Shown in pieces: positions 1 to 5,514 of a stretch of 5,514 nucleotides of DNA. This stretch comes from an uncultured Bacteroidota bacterium (lineage in GTDB: Bacteria; Bacteroidota; Bacteroidia; NS11-12g; UBA955): assembly GCA_903959115.1 (NCBI GenBank), contig CAJBVU010000163.1, positions 1 to 5,514 of the forward strand, read 5' to 3'. The notes under the pieces are model-generated. The model made no database searches. It saw nothing but the letters and a program-made list of their open reading frames with translations, and had not been told where the DNA came from. Position numbers and translations under genes: made by a program. Positions within the stretch are counted from its first letter, which is position 1. Each line of letters starts with the position of its first letter.

Positions 1-207
1 ATAACCTGTGTTAGCCAATCGACCGTGACCATACAATTGTTGCAAGCTCTTCAATACTTGAGGGCTGCGGTTTGTTTGCGAAAAAATGCGGTCTACAAAA
101 TCAGGCCCTGGAGCGTGAATCATAGATTTATCGATGGTTTTACAGTTGTGATCCAACAAGAATTCTGCTTGTGAACCGAGCAAAGATTGAATTTGAGATT
201 GAGCCAT
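1..207 (-). CDS. fbaB: Class I fructose-bisphosphate aldolase, N-terminal part (cut by left edge)
   Basis: This reading frame starts at ATG (205-207) and stays open to the window edge, giving 69 residues beginning MAQSQIQSLLGSQAEF. The stretch HAPGPDFVDRIF, then NRSPQVLKSLQQLYGHGRL and TGY, matches from memory the N-terminus of the bacterial/archaeal class I aldolase family (E. coli FbaB, DhnA type), which has LPGHDYVDRV, PAVLRNMQTLYNTGRL and TGY in the same order. The enzyme is cytoplasmic and interconverts fructose 1,6-bisphosphate with dihydroxyacetone phosphate and glyceraldehyde 3-phosphate through a Schiff-base lysine. That lysine and the rest of the barrel lie beyond the edge, so integrity cannot be judged. 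The gene is divergent from the acetyltransferase gene. The start fits the family's N-terminus, and a TAnnTTTG box lies 28 bp upstream of it. No clear Shine-Dalgarno sequence is visible, as is usual in Bacteroidota. Confidence 0.9.
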   Translation of the reverse strand, partial: MAQSQIQSLLGSQAEFLLDHNCKTIDKSMIHAPGPDFVDRIFSQTNRSPQVLKSLQQLYGHGRLANTGY

Positions 208-232
208 TGCGTTATTATTTGTATTAAGTTTG
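199..232 (+). promoter_or_regulatory. Putative Bacteroidota-type promoter for the acetyltransferase gene
   Basis: The -7 box TAAGTTTG (225-232) matches TAnnTTTG exactly. A TTG (199-201) lies 23 bp upstream, inside the first codons of fbaB on the other strand. The start of transcription would fall near 238-239, leaving a leader of roughly 17 nt to the ATG at 256. This supports 256 rather than the upstream TTG at 187 as the acetyltransferase start. It is an eye match without experimental support. Confidence 0.45.
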
Positions 233-243
233 ATGCAAATTTA
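225..243. repeat. Near-perfect palindrome made of two opposed -7 boxes
   Basis: TAAGTTTG (225-232) and CAAATTTA (236-243) are inverted copies with one mismatch in eight, separated by the 3 bp ATG. Each arm is itself a TAnnTTTG box, one for each divergent gene. The symmetry may simply come from two copies of a promoter consensus facing apart, or it may be an operator for a dimeric regulator. The sequence alone does not decide. Confidence 0.5.
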
Positions 244-270
244 ACCATTTTTCTCATGATACATGTCAAA
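236..270 (-). promoter_or_regulatory. Putative Bacteroidota-type promoter for fbaB
   Basis: On the minus strand the -7 box TAAATTTG (243-236) matches the Bacteroidota consensus TAnnTTTG exactly. A TTTG (270-267), the expected -33 element, lies 23 bp upstream, the long end of usual spacing. Transcription would start near 229-230, leaving a leader of about 22 nt before the fbaB ATG. The -33 element falls inside the first codons of the divergent acetyltransferase gene. The match is by eye only, and the region is AT-rich, so chance matches are possible. Confidence 0.5.
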
Positions 271-690
271 CCGATCTCAAACCCAACCGATTTAGCCCAA
301 GCTTTTGATATACGTCGCAGAGTTTTTGTAATTGAACAAGAATGTCCACCCGATGAAGAGTATGATGAGTTTGAATCAACCAGTACTCACTACCTCGCTA
401 CATACAATGGACTTATCGTGGGCACTTGTAGGTATCGCACAACGGACAAAGGTTATAAATTGGAGCGATTTGCGGTATTAAAGGAACATAGAACTTCGGG
501 CATTGGCGCAGCATTACTGAACAATTGTTTGCAAATTGTATCCCCACTGGTTACCCCAGATTTGCCAATCATATATCTACACGCCCAAGAACACGCCATG
601 AAATTCTACGAGAAATACGGATTTGCGGCTCAGGGAGAAAGATTCTACGAGGCGGGAATCCCCCATTTCAAGATGGTATTTGCGGAGTAA
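256..690 (+). CDS. GNAT family N-acetyltransferase (YjcF/ElaA-like)
   Basis: The product has 144 residues, a normal length for a single GNAT domain. It opens MIHVKPISNPTDLAQAF, followed by RRRVFVIEQECPPDEE (20-35), typical of the YjcF/ElaA-like branch. The central VGTCRYR (55-61) and LERFAVLKEHR (69-79) lead into the acetyl-CoA pyrophosphate-binding motif R-T-S-G-I-G (79-84). HAQEHAMKFYEKYGF (109-123) and EAGIPHFKM (132-140) form the family's conserved C-terminal part. It should be a cytoplasmic acetyl-CoA-dependent transferase; the acceptor cannot be predicted. I chose ATG 256 because the domain begins there, the longer frame from TTG 187 would overlap fbaB, and a promoter-like box ends at 232. 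The stop is TAA at 688-690. It converges with the glycosyltransferase gene across 44 bp (691-734), in which I see no convincing terminator hairpin. Confidence 0.88.
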   Translation: MIHVKPISNPTDLAQAFDIRRRVFVIEQECPPDEEYDEFESTSTHYLATYNGLIVGTCRYRTTDKGYKLERFAVLKEHRTSGIGAALLNNCLQIVSPLVTPDLPIIYLHAQEHAMKFYEKYGFAAQGERFYEAGIPHFKMVFAE

Positions 691-734
691 TTCTCTTCAA
701 TTTCCAACTTTATTTGTGTTTGATAGCAACAAAA

Positions 735-2036
735 TCAGATCGACGCTAAAAAGGTAAGCAACTCGGTGGTATTCCGTTTAAGGTTGTGATGTAGTTCCAC
801 ATACTTTCTTGCTTGAATGGTCATCTCTTGAGATTTTGCAGGACTCGAAAGCAACTTACAAATCGCTGCTGCAAAATCCTTCGGCTCATCTGCAATTTCA
901 ATTTCTACACCATCCAAAACAGCCAAACCTTGTGCCCCTACGGATGTCGACACGATGGGCACCCCCAACGCCATCGCTTCAAGCGTTTTTATCCGAATCC
1001 CACTGCCTGCTTGGATTGGAACAATCATAACACCGTGTTGATGCATAAAATCTTCGGCATCAGGGACTTCACCATGATTGACAATTCCCGAATGAAAAAA
1101 TCTAGGATCTTGCTTGCTTAACCCCTTCCCTGCCAAATGAAATTTCGCATTGGGTTGAGCCAACAAAACCAGTGGCCAAACCTTGTTCAGAAACCAAATA
1201 ACACCCTGCTCGTTGGCTTGCCATTCCATGGAGCCGATATGAAACAACGACTTCGGTTGGTGGATAAATGCAAAAGGTCGCTCTATGACGATACCAGGCT
1301 GATAAACATGCATTTGGGGCAGACGCGAAGCGGAATTCCCACTATTGACTTGATCGAATTTACGAGTTTCGGCAACCGTAGAATGAATCACATTTGAATC
1401 AGTTTCTACGATGGGCACAATGGCATCCATTTGACACCAAGCATCGATTTCATAACGCATTAATCGTTTTGATTGTAGAGCTAGATACCATCGTTTCAGA
1501 GGCTGAGGCGTGGAAATCGCCAATCTCTCCCAAATCTGATATTCTAAATTGTGGGATCGATACACCCATTTTATTGGTTTCTTTTGGATCGTTTCGTTGC
1601 TATTGACATTGATTTCGTTCGTTTTCAAACCATCGGATTTCACAGACAATTGATTCATAACGCGCAATGTGATAGGCATCGAATACAAACCTTCAGCCAT
1701 CACACAATCATAATTACCGGACTGAATCAAATCATAAAGCTCAACGGCCGCTTCTAAATCATCGTATCGTTCCAAGTGATAACTACCGCCGAAGAGCAAA
1801 TTCCAAAGGGCCTTCAATGGCTTAACGCCGGCATCCAATGACACCAAATGCACCTTACAAAATCCAAAATACTTTTCGATAATTGCGTTTTCCGCAAAGT
1901 GTTTTTTTGTATTGAAACTGAAAAAATCGACCTCGGCGCCATTTTCCGCCAAAGACCTAAGCATACCATAAGTGGCAATGGCTCCCCCGTCATGCAGTGG
2001 CCATGGCACTCGATTTCCTACCACTAATATTTTCAT
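735..2036 (-). CDS. GT-B fold glycosyltransferase (family 4-like)
   Basis: The product has 433 residues. The N-terminal Rossmann-like half begins MKILVVGNRVPWPLHDGGAI, with the glycine pair (17-18) where GT4 enzymes have their acceptor-side loop, and contains SHNLEYQIWERLA (161-173). The C-terminal donor-binding half starts near 263 with LFHIGSMEW (264-272) and VIWFLNKVWP (279-288). It holds the signature GSGIRIKTLEAMALGVPIVST (344-364), whose E353 matches the glutamate that contacts the nucleotide-sugar ribose in this family. A hydrophilic stretch (about 131-153, rich in Asn, Lys and Ser) looks like a variable insert between conserved segments. It should transfer a sugar from an activated donor at the cytoplasmic face of the inner membrane; donor and acceptor are unknown. 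The ATG overlaps the stop of the upstream permease gene, which suggests cotranslation and a role in lipopolysaccharide or another surface glycan. The stop is TGA (737-735). Confidence 0.87.
   Translation of the reverse strand: MKILVVGNRVPWPLHDGGAIATYGMLRSLAENGAEVDFFSFNTKKHFAENAIIEKYFGFCKVHLVSLDAGVKPLKALWNLLFGGSYHLERYDDLEAAVELYDLIQSGNYDCVMAEGLYSMPITLRVMNQLSVKSDGLKTNEINVNSNETIQKKPIKWVYRSHNLEYQIWERLAISTPQPLKRWYLALQSKRLMRYEIDAWCQMDAIVPIVETDSNVIHSTVAETRKFDQVNSGNSASRLPQMHVYQPGIVIERPFAFIHQPKSLFHIGSMEWQANEQGVIWFLNKVWPLVLLAQPNAKFHLAGKGLSKQDPRFFHSGIVNHGEVPDAEDFMHQHGVMIVPIQAGSGIRIKTLEAMALGVPIVSTSVGAQGLAVLDGVEIEIADEPKDFAAAICKLLSSPAKSQEMTIQARKYVELHHNLKRNTTELLTFLASI
2033..2036 (-). promoter_or_regulatory. 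ATGA stop-start overlap coupling permease and glycosyltransferase genes
   Basis: On the minus strand the bases read ATGA: the TGA ends the permease gene and the ATG starts the glycosyltransferase gene. No Shine-Dalgarno-like sequence is visible just upstream, so re-initiation by ribosomes finishing the permease is the likely way the second gene is translated. This is visible in the sequence; the coupling itself is inference. Confidence 0.75.
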
Positions 2037-3604
2037 GAGATCGAATCGTCGGTTTTGGATTCAGTTACTGCCGAAGTTTCAACTTTTGATCCTGATGATT
2101 CGCCCTGAGGCACTTCAATTGTGGATGACGACTTTCTACGTTTCAGTTTCTGCCACATCGAAACGAACCAATTTTTTAAGGGATTCGTACCCTGAAAACT
2201 CTTGTCGATGCTGGCGCGATAGGTAATTATCACTCCAATTGGAAACAGCAACATTGAACTCATCCAACTGCCAACCCAAACGGGAACAATCCCTTCTTTG
2301 CCCATTTTCTCACCGGTAAGGTTCACTGCATAGAACAATACAAAAAGGACCACCGAAATCACCAATGGCATTCCGATTCCGCCTTTTCTAATGATGGCGC
2401 CCAATGGCGCTGAAATCAAAAATAGCAGTATCACTAAAATCGAAAAAGCGAATTTTTTATGCAACTCGGATTTGTACAAATTGATATCCGTTTCTTCAAA
2501 ATCCAGGGACGTCATTAACCCTTCCACTGTGCTTTTGATACTTCGTGCATGATTGATGGCACTCGCCGCTATGGTGGCATGCTGTGGTTCTGGGTAATTC
2601 TTCAATATTTTCTTGTCCGTGAGCGGATCAAAAACGGTGGTACTTCTCTTATAAGCGGTCAACTGGGTATCAACGGTCATCACTCCGGGGATATGTAAGT
2701 ACCGACCCAAATAGCGACTATTATCGGCTTTCAAGGAATTACATTTCAAGTTAAACGTATCAATTTCTTTGAATAATTGCGATACATTCTGGAGTCGATA
2801 ATCTGATGCAATCAAGTCTCTGTCCGAAAACTGATAATCCAAACTAGAGAGGTCGATTTGAATCTGCTGCTTTTCAAAAAACATCTGATTAAAGGGCTGT
2901 GTTTTTCGATACTCAGGGCTAGTGGTCATTTCCTCATATCGAACTCCTTTGTATAGCGTAAAATTGAGCACCCGCTGATCATCTGTCAGCTTCATTGTCC
3001 CCCATTCTGCTCTAACCACATTTAAACGTTTAGAATCGTCTTTTTTGTATTCATAAATCAGGACATCTCTCACGGTTTGATTGTCTGATTCTTTCTTTCC
3101 CACGCGGATGGCAAACCCTTCTATCTGATGATAAAACACACCTTCGGCGAGGTTGAATGTCGGTTTTTTAGAACGCATATCAATCAGCATGCCGGCTTGT
3201 TCCAATTTTGCTTTGGGGATTACATAATTGAGGAACATAAAGTTCATCACGGCCAAGCAGCACATCAACAAGAAAATGGGACGGAGCGCACGCAGCAAGG
3301 AAATTCCATTGCTTTTCATGGCTACCAATTCGAAGCTTTCGGAGAGGTTGCCAAAGGTCATTAGGCCGGCGACCATGATGGTAAGGGGCATTGCCATGGG
3401 CACCAGATCGGCCAGTGAATAGAATATGAGTTTTGCCAACAAATCTGGGGCGATGCCTTTGCCGACGAGTTCATCGATGAATTTCCAGAGGAATTGCATC
3501 AAAAACAGGAACATCGACAAAAAAAAGGTGACAGCAAATGGGCCCACATAGGAACGCATTAGCAGCACATCGATTTTTTTGAGCCCTGGGATTTTGAATT
3601 TCAT
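2033..3604 (-). CDS. LptF/LptG family lipopolysaccharide export permease (YjgP/YjgQ)
   Basis: The product has 523 residues and the LptF/LptG layout. Three N-terminal membrane segments (about 21-43, 56-84, 104-128) are followed by a large periplasmic domain (about 130-380) and three C-terminal segments (about 385-404, 411-430, 437-461). Family-typical stretches are YVGPFAVTFF, the conserved LVPMAMPL in segment 2, SNGISLLRALRP, and SAPLGAIIRKGGIGMPL across segments 4-5. LptF and LptG form the inner-membrane pair that, with the LptB ATPase, extracts lipopolysaccharide and passes it to the periplasmic bridge through the jellyroll domain. I cannot tell LptF from LptG. After segment 6 comes a cytoplasmic tail of about 60 residues, basic (KLKRRK, 486-491) and then Ser/Asp/Glu-rich, longer than in E. 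coli homologues. A possible promoter box lies just upstream; downstream it overlaps the glycosyltransferase gene. Start ATG 3602-3604. Confidence 0.92.
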   Translation of the reverse strand: MKFKIPGLKKIDVLLMRSYVGPFAVTFFLSMFLFLMQFLWKFIDELVGKGIAPDLLAKLIFYSLADLVPMAMPLTIMVAGLMTFGNLSESFELVAMKSNGISLLRALRPIFLLMCCLAVMNFMFLNYVIPKAKLEQAGMLIDMRSKKPTFNLAEGVFYHQIEGFAIRVGKKESDNQTVRDVLIYEYKKDDSKRLNVVRAEWGTMKLTDDQRVLNFTLYKGVRYEEMTTSPEYRKTQPFNQMFFEKQQIQIDLSSLDYQFSDRDLIASDYRLQNVSQLFKEIDTFNLKCNSLKADNSRYLGRYLHIPGVMTVDTQLTAYKRSTTVFDPLTDKKILKNYPEPQHATIAASAINHARSIKSTVEGLMTSLDFEETDINLYKSELHKKFAFSILVILLFLISAPLGAIIRKGGIGMPLVISVVLFVLFYAVNLTGEKMGKEGIVPVWVGSWMSSMLLFPIGVIITYRASIDKSFQGTNPLKNWFVSMWQKLKRRKSSSTIEVPQGESSGSKVETSAVTESKTDDSIS

Positions 3605-3615
3605 GCCTTAGGTTT

Positions 3616-3623
3616 CAAAGATA
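3616..3623 (-). promoter_or_regulatory. Putative -7 promoter box upstream of the LPS permease gene
   Basis: On the minus strand TATCTTTG (3623-3616) matches the Bacteroidota TAnnTTTG consensus exactly, within the 63-bp gap (3605-3667) after the lipoprotein gene. The best TTG upstream (3639-3637) is only 13 bp away, shorter than the usual 17-23, so the -33 part is weak. If used, transcription would begin only a few bases before the permease ATG, giving an almost leaderless mRNA. The gap shows no clear terminator, so read-through from the lipoprotein gene remains possible. Confidence 0.4.
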
Positions 3624-3667
3624 GCAAAAGAAAGGTCAAGGATACGAGGGGCGGTTTGGAAAGCGCA

Positions 3668-4693
3668 TTAGGGCAAAATCACAAACCCCGAGGGATTCAC
3701 ACCGGTGCTGTGCTTAGTTTTTTGCGTTGGATTTAGCAGGGGATATCGCATCACTTCGCCGTTGCTCACGAAGTCTTTTGCATCTGCGAGATAGAAAACC
3801 TGGTTTTGGAGGTTGAAATAATAGCCGTAGAGTTGATTCAGGGATGGGTTAAACAGTGTGGACAGATCCGCTTGAGTCGTTGCGGTAATTGGGAAAGTGA
3901 GAATTTTGTTCTGCGAGGAAACGTACATTGAATTTCCATCGGCGGAGGGATAGATATTCCCGAGAGCGGCATTGGTTGTCCAGCGCGCCTTCGGCGCGCT
4001 GGCTGAGGCCCCAAAGGCGGCTACGCCGCCTTTGGGGCCCACCGAACTCACCACCCATAACGTACCCTGTCCATCCACCGCTAAATACAAAGCCCCCGTA
4101 TCCACATCCATCGAACGCTTATAAACACCACTCAAATAATCATACACCAACACCTTCCCAGAATAACAAGCCACCGCCACCTCATCGCCCCAGCGCAGCA
4201 TCTGCTCCGTCCACCCCGGCACCAAAATCTCCCGCTTCAAATGCAAATCCAACGTATCCAATACCGAAATCTTGTTCGCATACAAGTCACTCACCCACAG
4301 ATCACCCCCAACCATCAACAAACATCGCGGTGAACGCAATTTCGCATTCATCTTCTTCTGTTTAAACGTATACGGATCCAACCCCAACACCTTCCCGCTG
4401 TTATTGATACTCAAAAACAAATTATTTCCCGCAACCAAACCCGATTGTAACACATCCCCAATCGGCTTGTTATTCGCCTTCTCATAAACACCACTCACCA
4501 GTTGCGACATCCCAGTATCCGTCTGCAGCAAATCCAAACGAGCATTCGCCCACATAAAATTGCCCTCACACAAAACCGCAACCCGCTCCCCACCCTTGGG
4601 AAGATCCTTCTTGTCAGGAATAATCACATCATCCGTGCAGCCCGCAAAAGCCAGCACCAACAAACATGCAAAATGGACGAATCTCAATCTCAT
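3668..4693 (-). CDS. Beta-propeller surface lipoprotein, DUF5074/BtuG-like
   Basis: The product has 341 residues. Its signal peptide ends in FAGC with C19 as the lipidated cysteine, followed by TDD; acidic residues here resemble the surface-export signal of Bacteroidota lipoproteins. The mature part has recurring beta-propeller strand patterns: NLFLSINNSGKVLGLDPYTF (91-110), LRSPRCLLMVGGDLWVSDLY (119-138), EVAVACYSGKVLVYD (171-185), TLWVVSS (211-217), and a C-terminal QVFYLADAKDF and GEVMRYPL. CEGNF (42-46) and NNKPIGDVLQS (74-84) are typical of DUF5074/YncE-like proteins from Bacteroidota. Some such proteins (BtuG) bind vitamin B12 at the cell surface for a TonB-dependent transporter; applying that role here is inference, and I cannot see ligand residues. 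It overlaps the DUF4465 gene by ATGA. Residues 219-238 are encoded by a double-hairpin element, and codon endings differ on its two sides. Confidence 0.8.
   Translation of the reverse strand: MRLRFVHFACLLVLAFAGCTDDVIIPDKKDLPKGGERVAVLCEGNFMWANARLDLLQTDTGMSQLVSGVYEKANNKPIGDVLQSGLVAGNNLFLSINNSGKVLGLDPYTFKQKKMNAKLRSPRCLLMVGGDLWVSDLYANKISVLDTLDLHLKREILVPGWTEQMLRWGDEVAVACYSGKVLVYDYLSGVYKRSMDVDTGALYLAVDGQGTLWVVSSVGPKGGVAAFGASASAPKARWTTNAALGNIYPSADGNSMYVSSQNKILTFPITATTQADLSTLFNPSLNQLYGYYFNLQNQVFYLADAKDFVSNGEVMRYPLLNPTQKTKHSTGVNPSGFVILP
3980..4039. repeat. In-frame 60-bp double-palindrome element inside the lipoprotein gene
   Basis: Two perfect inverted repeats lie 4 bp apart (CTGA, 4003-4006). The first has 10-bp arms CCAGCGCGCC (3980-3989) and GGCGCGCTGG (3993-4002) around TTC. 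The second has 15-bp arms GGCCCCAAAGGCGGC (4007-4021) and GCCGCCTTTGGGGCC (4025-4039) around TAC. By count 46 of the 60 bases are G or C, well above the surroundings. The element begins and ends exactly on codon boundaries and encodes residues 219-238 (GPKGGVAAFG, then ASASAPKARW), an Ala/Gly-rich stretch following the strand TLWVVSS. No T-run follows either stem on either strand, so it is not a standard intrinsic terminator. It resembles a dispersed palindromic element that inserted without breaking the frame; whether other copies exist cannot be seen here. Confidence 0.85.
4690..4693 (-). promoter_or_regulatory. ATGA stop-start overlap coupling DUF4465 and lipoprotein genes
   Basis: On the minus strand ATGA contains the TGA stop of the DUF4465 gene and the ATG start of the lipoprotein gene. 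There is no recognisable Shine-Dalgarno sequence just upstream, so the lipoprotein is probably translated by ribosomes coming from the upstream gene. This ties the two surface proteins into one operon. Confidence 0.75.
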
Positions 4694-5514
4694 CGTTTTA
4701 CGATCACACTAGATTCCTTGCCGTTCAAGGTCGATGCCGAAATGGAATAAACACCCACCGGCCAAGTTTTACTATTGATTTGATGCACCCTACCCCCGCA
4801 ATTCTTTGTCTCAAAAACCATTTCACCCACCGAATTATGAACCTGCAAATCCAACATCGCACCCTTCGTTTCAATCGTTACTAAATCATCCGCAGGATTG
4901 GGATATACCTTCGCCGTAATCCTATTCACCGCATTCAAACCTAGCCAACGAGCCGCAATCACCTCATCGATGGCGAAAAACCCTGGCGTATTCATTCCAA
5001 ACTGACCATTATCAGAACTCATCAACTCAAAAACAAAACTGTCGCGCGGTCCGACCTCATTTTGAGGCATCGACAAATCAACGATTGCCCAACTATCTAA
5101 AATATAATCTTTTGCATTATCCGCAAAACGGAAATCCGCCAAAACCACTCGCTTGCTGAACAAAAATTGACCCTTGTGGAATGCCGAAATTTTCAAAACA
5201 AAACTGTCGGCATCGTTCCCCGAAGCACCACCAAACTTCTTGGCAAACGCATCGCCCGATTTCATACTGTTGTAAGCAAAAGTGGTATTGGCGATTTTAA
5301 AGCCCAAAATTCCGCTGCTGGGACCCGCCTCAGAAACAAAAAAAGAACCGTTCATCCCAATGGCGTAGGCCTTGCCATCGTATTTTCCCGACATATTTTT
5401 TTCAGAACCCTGACCCGGCTTGGCACAATACAAGTGTTTTGCAAAATCCGATGCACCACCCGAACCATCCAACTTCCGAGAAACCGCCCATCCCGCAGCC
5501 CAATAGCCACCGAA
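4690..5514 (-). CDS. DUF4465 protein with T9SS type A sorting domain (5' end beyond right edge)
   Basis: The frame is open to the window edge and gives 274 residues, starting FGGYWAAGWAVSRK. An internal TTG at 5470-5472 is not the start, because the DUF4465 domain already runs through the residues before it. Family-typical stretches are NTTFAYNSMKSGDAFAKKFG (76-95), VVLADFRFADNAKDYILDSW (123-142) and SSDNGQFGMNTPGFFAID (166-183). After a linker, residues 201-274 form a Por-type sorting domain: it starts KVYPNPADD, contains VGEMVF, and ends VGVYSI through SVIVKR. Such a domain directs a protein with a Sec signal peptide (here off the edge) through the type IX secretion system to the cell surface. 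The biochemical role of DUF4465 is not established to my knowledge. Its members often sit beside propeller lipoproteins and TonB-dependent receptors in Bacteroidota, so a part in ligand capture is plausible. It overlaps the downstream lipoprotein gene by ATGA. Confidence 0.88.
   Translation of the reverse strand, partial: FGGYWAAGWAVSRKLDGSGGASDFAKHLYCAKPGQGSEKNMSGKYDGKAYAIGMNGSFFVSEAGPSSGILGFKIANTTFAYNSMKSGDAFAKKFGGASGNDADSFVLKISAFHKGQFLFSKRVVLADFRFADNAKDYILDSWAIVDLSMPQNEVGPRDSFVFELMSSDNGQFGMNTPGFFAIDEVIAARWLGLNAVNRITAKVYPNPADDLVTIETKGAMLDLQVHNSVGEMVFETKNCGGRVHQINSKTWPVGVYSISASTLNGKESSVIVKR

Noticed and set aside
187..255. Upstream extension of the acetyltransferase from a TTG at 187
   Set aside because: The added 23 residues precede the GNAT domain, overlap fbaB and its likely promoter, and resemble translated intergenic DNA; ATG 256 fits the family better.
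691..734. Bidirectional terminator between the convergent acetyltransferase and glycosyltransferase genes
   Set aside because: Only a weak imperfect pairing around TGTTTGATAGCAACA is visible; the stem is too short and mismatched to call.
809..1757. Several short plus-strand ORFs across the glycosyltransferase gene
   Set aside because: They are antisense shadows of a well-supported minus-strand gene and have no family-like motifs or promoter-like boxes.
3980..4039. Double hairpin as an intrinsic terminator
   Set aside because: It sits inside an intact ORF, and no run of T follows the stems on either strand.
3980..4039. Replication origin or terminus marked by the skew switch
   Set aside because: The skew does not keep one sign to the left of 3290 (it is mixed in the permease and C-rich in parts of the glycosyltransferase), and no replication gene or recognisable dif site is seen.
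3928..4365. Plus-strand ORF of 145 codons rich in Pro, Ser and Asn
   Set aside because: It lies antisense to the lipoprotein gene and is explained by the C-rich plus strand; it shows no recognisable domain.
5470..5472. TTG as the start of the DUF4465 gene
   Set aside because: The frame continues to the edge with residues FGGYWAAGWAVSRK that belong to the DUF4465 domain, so the gene is truncated by the window.

Overview
This window looks like chromosomal DNA from a member of the Bacteroidota. Three things point there: a DUF4465 protein ending in a Por/type IX secretion (T9SS) sorting domain, a DUF5074-type beta-propeller lipoprotein, and promoter boxes of the TAnnTTTG type without clear Shine-Dalgarno sequences. 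The genus cannot be read from the sequence. There are six protein genes, two of them cut by the window edges. I see no tRNA, rRNA, CRISPR array, insertion sequence or phage gene.

Left part (1-690). A class I fructose-bisphosphate aldolase gene (fbaB) runs leftward off the edge; only its first 69 codons are present. A GNAT acetyltransferase gene points right. They are separated by 48 bp, which hold two back-to-back TAnnTTTG boxes forming a near-perfect palindrome.

Middle part (735-3604, all minus strand). An LptF/LptG-family lipopolysaccharide-export permease is followed, with a 4-bp ATGA overlap, by a GT-B fold glycosyltransferase. This is probably a two-gene envelope transcription unit. A TAnnTTTG box sits just upstream of the permease start.

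Right part (3668-5514, all minus strand). A DUF4465 protein with a C-terminal T9SS sorting domain (start beyond the right edge) overlaps by ATGA a beta-propeller lipoprotein of the DUF5074/BtuG-like kind. Both are predicted to reach the cell surface, one through T9SS and the other as a lipoprotein. Related gene pairs accompany TonB-dependent corrinoid uptake in Bacteroidota, so cobalamin capture is the leading hypothesis, but no transporter or riboswitch lies inside the window.

The most unusual structure is a 60-bp GC-rich element made of two perfect hairpins, lying in frame and exactly on codon boundaries inside the propeller lipoprotein gene. Base skew and codon-ending preference change abruptly across it.
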